This document shows, in pieces, positions 62,696 to 64,000 of a stretch of DNA of 64,000 nt. The DNA is taken from the NCBI RefSeq assembly GCF_009604385.1, contig NZ_WEGJ01000007.1, positions 1 through 64,000 of the forward strand, in the 5' to 3' direction. Below the pieces are notes generated by a model. That model saw only the letters and a list, made by a program, of their open reading frames with translations, searched no databases and was not told the DNA's origin. The DNA comes from Streptomyces smaragdinus. GTDB lineage: Bacteria; Actinomycetota; Actinomycetes; Streptomycetales; Streptomycetaceae. The position numbers were made by a program, and so were the translations under genes. Numbering within the stretch: position 1 is the first letter of the stretch; the number at the start of each line of letters is the position of its first letter.

Positions 62696-63877
62696 TCAGG
62701 CGACGGGGGTGAAGGCGGAGTTCTTCGCGGCGCTCTCCTCGACGGCCGCCAGGACCCGCTGGACCTGCAGTCCGTCGGCGAAGGACGGGGAGGGCTGTTC
62801 GCCGGCGGCCACGGCGTGCACCAGGTCGCGTGCCTGGTGGACGAAGGTGTGCTCGTAGCCGAGGCCGTGGCCGGGCGGCCACCAGGCGTCGAGGTAGGGG
62901 TGTTCGGGTTCGGTGACCAGGATGCGGCGGAAGCCGGCGGTGACGGCGGGTTCGGTGTGGTCGTGGAAGGACAGTTCGTTGAGGCGCTCGAGGTCGAAGG
63001 CGAGGGAGCCGCGGGCGCCGTTGAGTTCGATGGACAGGGCGTTCTTACGGCCCGACGCGAACCGGCTGGCCTCGAACGACGCCACCGCCCCCGACCCGAA
63101 GCGCCCGGTGAACAGCGCCGCGTCGTCGACGGTGACCGCCCCGCGCCCGGTGCCTCCGGACGCGGCGAGGCCGGCGGAGGCGGCGGGCAGGGGGCGCTCC
63201 CTGACGAACGTCTCCGTCAGCGCGGACACCCCGGTCAGGGGCTCCCCCGCGAGATGCTGGGCCAGGTCCACGATGTGCGCGCCGAGGTCGCCGAGCGCCC
63301 CGGAGCCGGCGTGTTCCTTCCGCAGCCGCCAGACCAGGGGGAAGTCCGGGTCGGTGATCCAGTCCTGCAGATACGTCACCCGTACGTGCCGCAGCGTGCC
63401 CAGGCGGCCCTCGGCGATCAGCTGCCGCGCGTACGCCAGGGCGGGGACCCGGCGGTAGTTGAAGCCGACCATCGCGAGCCGGCCGCGGGACGCCGCCGCA
63501 CGGGCCGCGGCCACCATCGCCTCGGCCTCGGCGACGGTGTTGGCCAGAGGTTTCTCGCACAGGACGTGTTTGCCGGCCTCCAGGGCGGCGATCGCGATCT
63601 CGGCGTGGCTGTCGCCGGGGGTGCAGATGTCGACGAGCTGGACGTCGTCGCGGGCGATCAGGGCGCGCCAGTCGGTCTCCGCGGCGGCCCAGCCGAGGCG
63701 GGCGGCCGCGGCGGTCACCCGCTCCTGGTCGCGGCCGCAGACGGCGGCCATGCGTACCCGCAGCGGCAGGTCGAAGACGCGGCCGGCGGTGCGCCAGGCC
63801 TGGGAGTGGGCCGCGCCCATGAACGCGTAACCGATCATGCCGACACCGAGCTCGGGCGCCGGTTCTTCGTTCGACAT
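62696..63877 (-). CDS. Gfo/Idh/MocA-family dehydrogenase, 393 aa
   Basis: N-terminal Rossmann domain ([18 protein letters not shown]) followed by the family's EKPLANT segment (Lys for catalysis), [17 protein letters not shown] and [16 protein letters not shown]. It oxidises a sugar or inositol alcohol with NAD(P). It is the first complete gene after the sugar-binding protein and in an operon with the isomerase and ThuA proteins. Confidence 0.92.
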   Translation of the reverse strand: MSNEEPAPELGVGMIGYAFMGAAHSQAWRTAGRVFDLPLRVRMAAVCGRDQERVTAAAARLGWAAAETDWRALIARDDVQLVDICTPGDSHAEIAIAALEAGKHVLCEKPLANTVAEAEAMVAAARAAASRGRLAMVGFNYRRVPALAYARQLIAEGRLGTLRHVRVTYLQDWITDPDFPLVWRLRKEHAGSGALGDLGAHIVDLAQHLAGEPLTGVSALTETFVRERPLPAASAGLAASGGTGRGAVTVDDAALFTGRFGSGAVASFEASRFASGRKNALSIELNGARGSLAFDLERLNELSFHDHTEPAVTAGFRRILVTEPEHPYLDAWWPPGHGLGYEHTFVHQARDLVHAVAAGEQPSPSFADGLQVQRVLAAVEESAAKNSAFTPVA

Positions 63878-63911
63878 AGATCTCCTTGCTGTCCGTGGTG
63901 CCGGGCCTGAG

Positions 63912-63933
63912 GGGGGCCGGGCGGTCGGCCCCC
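63912..63933 (-). terminator. Hairpin between the sugar-binding protein and dehydrogenase genes
   Basis: A perfect 8-bp stem GGGGGCCG / CGGCCCCC with a 6-base loop lies 8 bases after the stop of the binding-protein gene. It may lower expression of the downstream enzymes relative to the abundant binding protein. Confidence 0.5.
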
Positions 63934-63941
63934 GGGCCCGT

Positions 63942-64000
63942 CTACTTGAAGCCGGTGGGCATGTACTGGTCGACGTTGGTCTTGTCGACCACCGCCGAGA
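63942..64000 (-). CDS. C-terminus of a sugar ABC transporter substrate-binding protein (cut by window edge)
   Basis: Only the last 19 residues are visible: …SAVVDKTNVDQYMPTGFK then TAG. The DKxNVDxYxPTGF-K form is common at the end of ribose/inositol-type periplasmic-binding proteins. It lies upstream of the sugar-catabolic genes on the same strand, which supports the call. Confidence 0.6.
   Translation of the reverse strand, partial: SAVVDKTNVDQYMPTGFK

Overview
The window is high-GC DNA with strong GC bias at third codon positions, GTG/TTG starts, Pkn-type kinases with PQQ repeats, WXG100 proteins and a DUF5685 gene. This points to a Streptomyces or close relative (inference from gene content and composition).

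Left flank (about 0-19.3 kb): the tail of an aldehyde dehydrogenase; a low-confidence decayed stretch; an ESX-like operon on the minus strand (small helical protein, large effector-like protein, lipoprotein); an AAA+ ATPase with its partner; a ClpP paralogue lacking catalytic Ser and His; two paralogous FHA proteins; two membrane-anchored Ser/Thr kinases, one with a degenerate catalytic loop; a VOC protein; and a frameshifted AraC regulator. Next is a polymorphic-toxin island (15.1-19.2 kb): two WXG100 proteins, a 586-aa protein ending in an RNase A-like (CdiA-CT type) toxin domain, its likely immunity gene, then an orphan piece of a second RNase A-like tip followed by a CdiI-type immunity gene.

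Centre (about 19.3-58.4 kb): a large biosynthetic gene cluster that I read as a thiopeptide (pyritide) cluster fused with small-molecule pathways. Peptide part: a 53-aa precursor (leader ending VALPEMGA, very Ser-rich core SSGSIGTSSSSSSTCSAC), split LanB dehydratase (glutamylation and elimination proteins), pyridine-synthase-like protein, ThiF-like partner plus YcaO cyclodehydratase, and two SagB/nitroreductase-type proteins. Small-molecule part: GriI and GriH homologues that should make 3-amino-4-hydroxybenzoate, two paralogous adenylating ligases, two paralogous FAD monooxygenases, a variant-B flavin halogenase, a Tat-exported multicopper (phenoxazinone-synthase-like) oxidase, and an operon with a tandem heme-oxygenase-like diiron protein, an ATP-grasp-like ligase, a metallo-beta-lactamase fold protein, an acyl-CoA dehydrogenase, a bicovalent FAD oxidase, a lysine 2,3-aminomutase homologue and a complete second cysteinyl-tRNA synthetase. 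Export (ABC pair, antiporter) and regulators (a response-regulator-like LuxR protein lacking its phospho-Asp; a TrmB/LuxR regulator) are inside.

A 12-bp inverted repeat (TGACA-N2-TGTCA or close) lies about 93-130 bases upstream of six minus-strand transcription units of this cluster, including the precursor, pyridine synthase, diiron protein, halogenase and ligase/GriI/GriH units. This ties the scattered operons into one apparent regulon.

Right flank (58.6-64 kb): a membrane protein, a DUF5685 protein with a Cys-rich tail, tRNA-Leu(GAG), and a sugar-utilisation operon (ThuA, TIM-barrel isomerase, Gfo/Idh/MocA dehydrogenase, end of a sugar-binding protein). I saw no insertion sequence and no CRISPR array.
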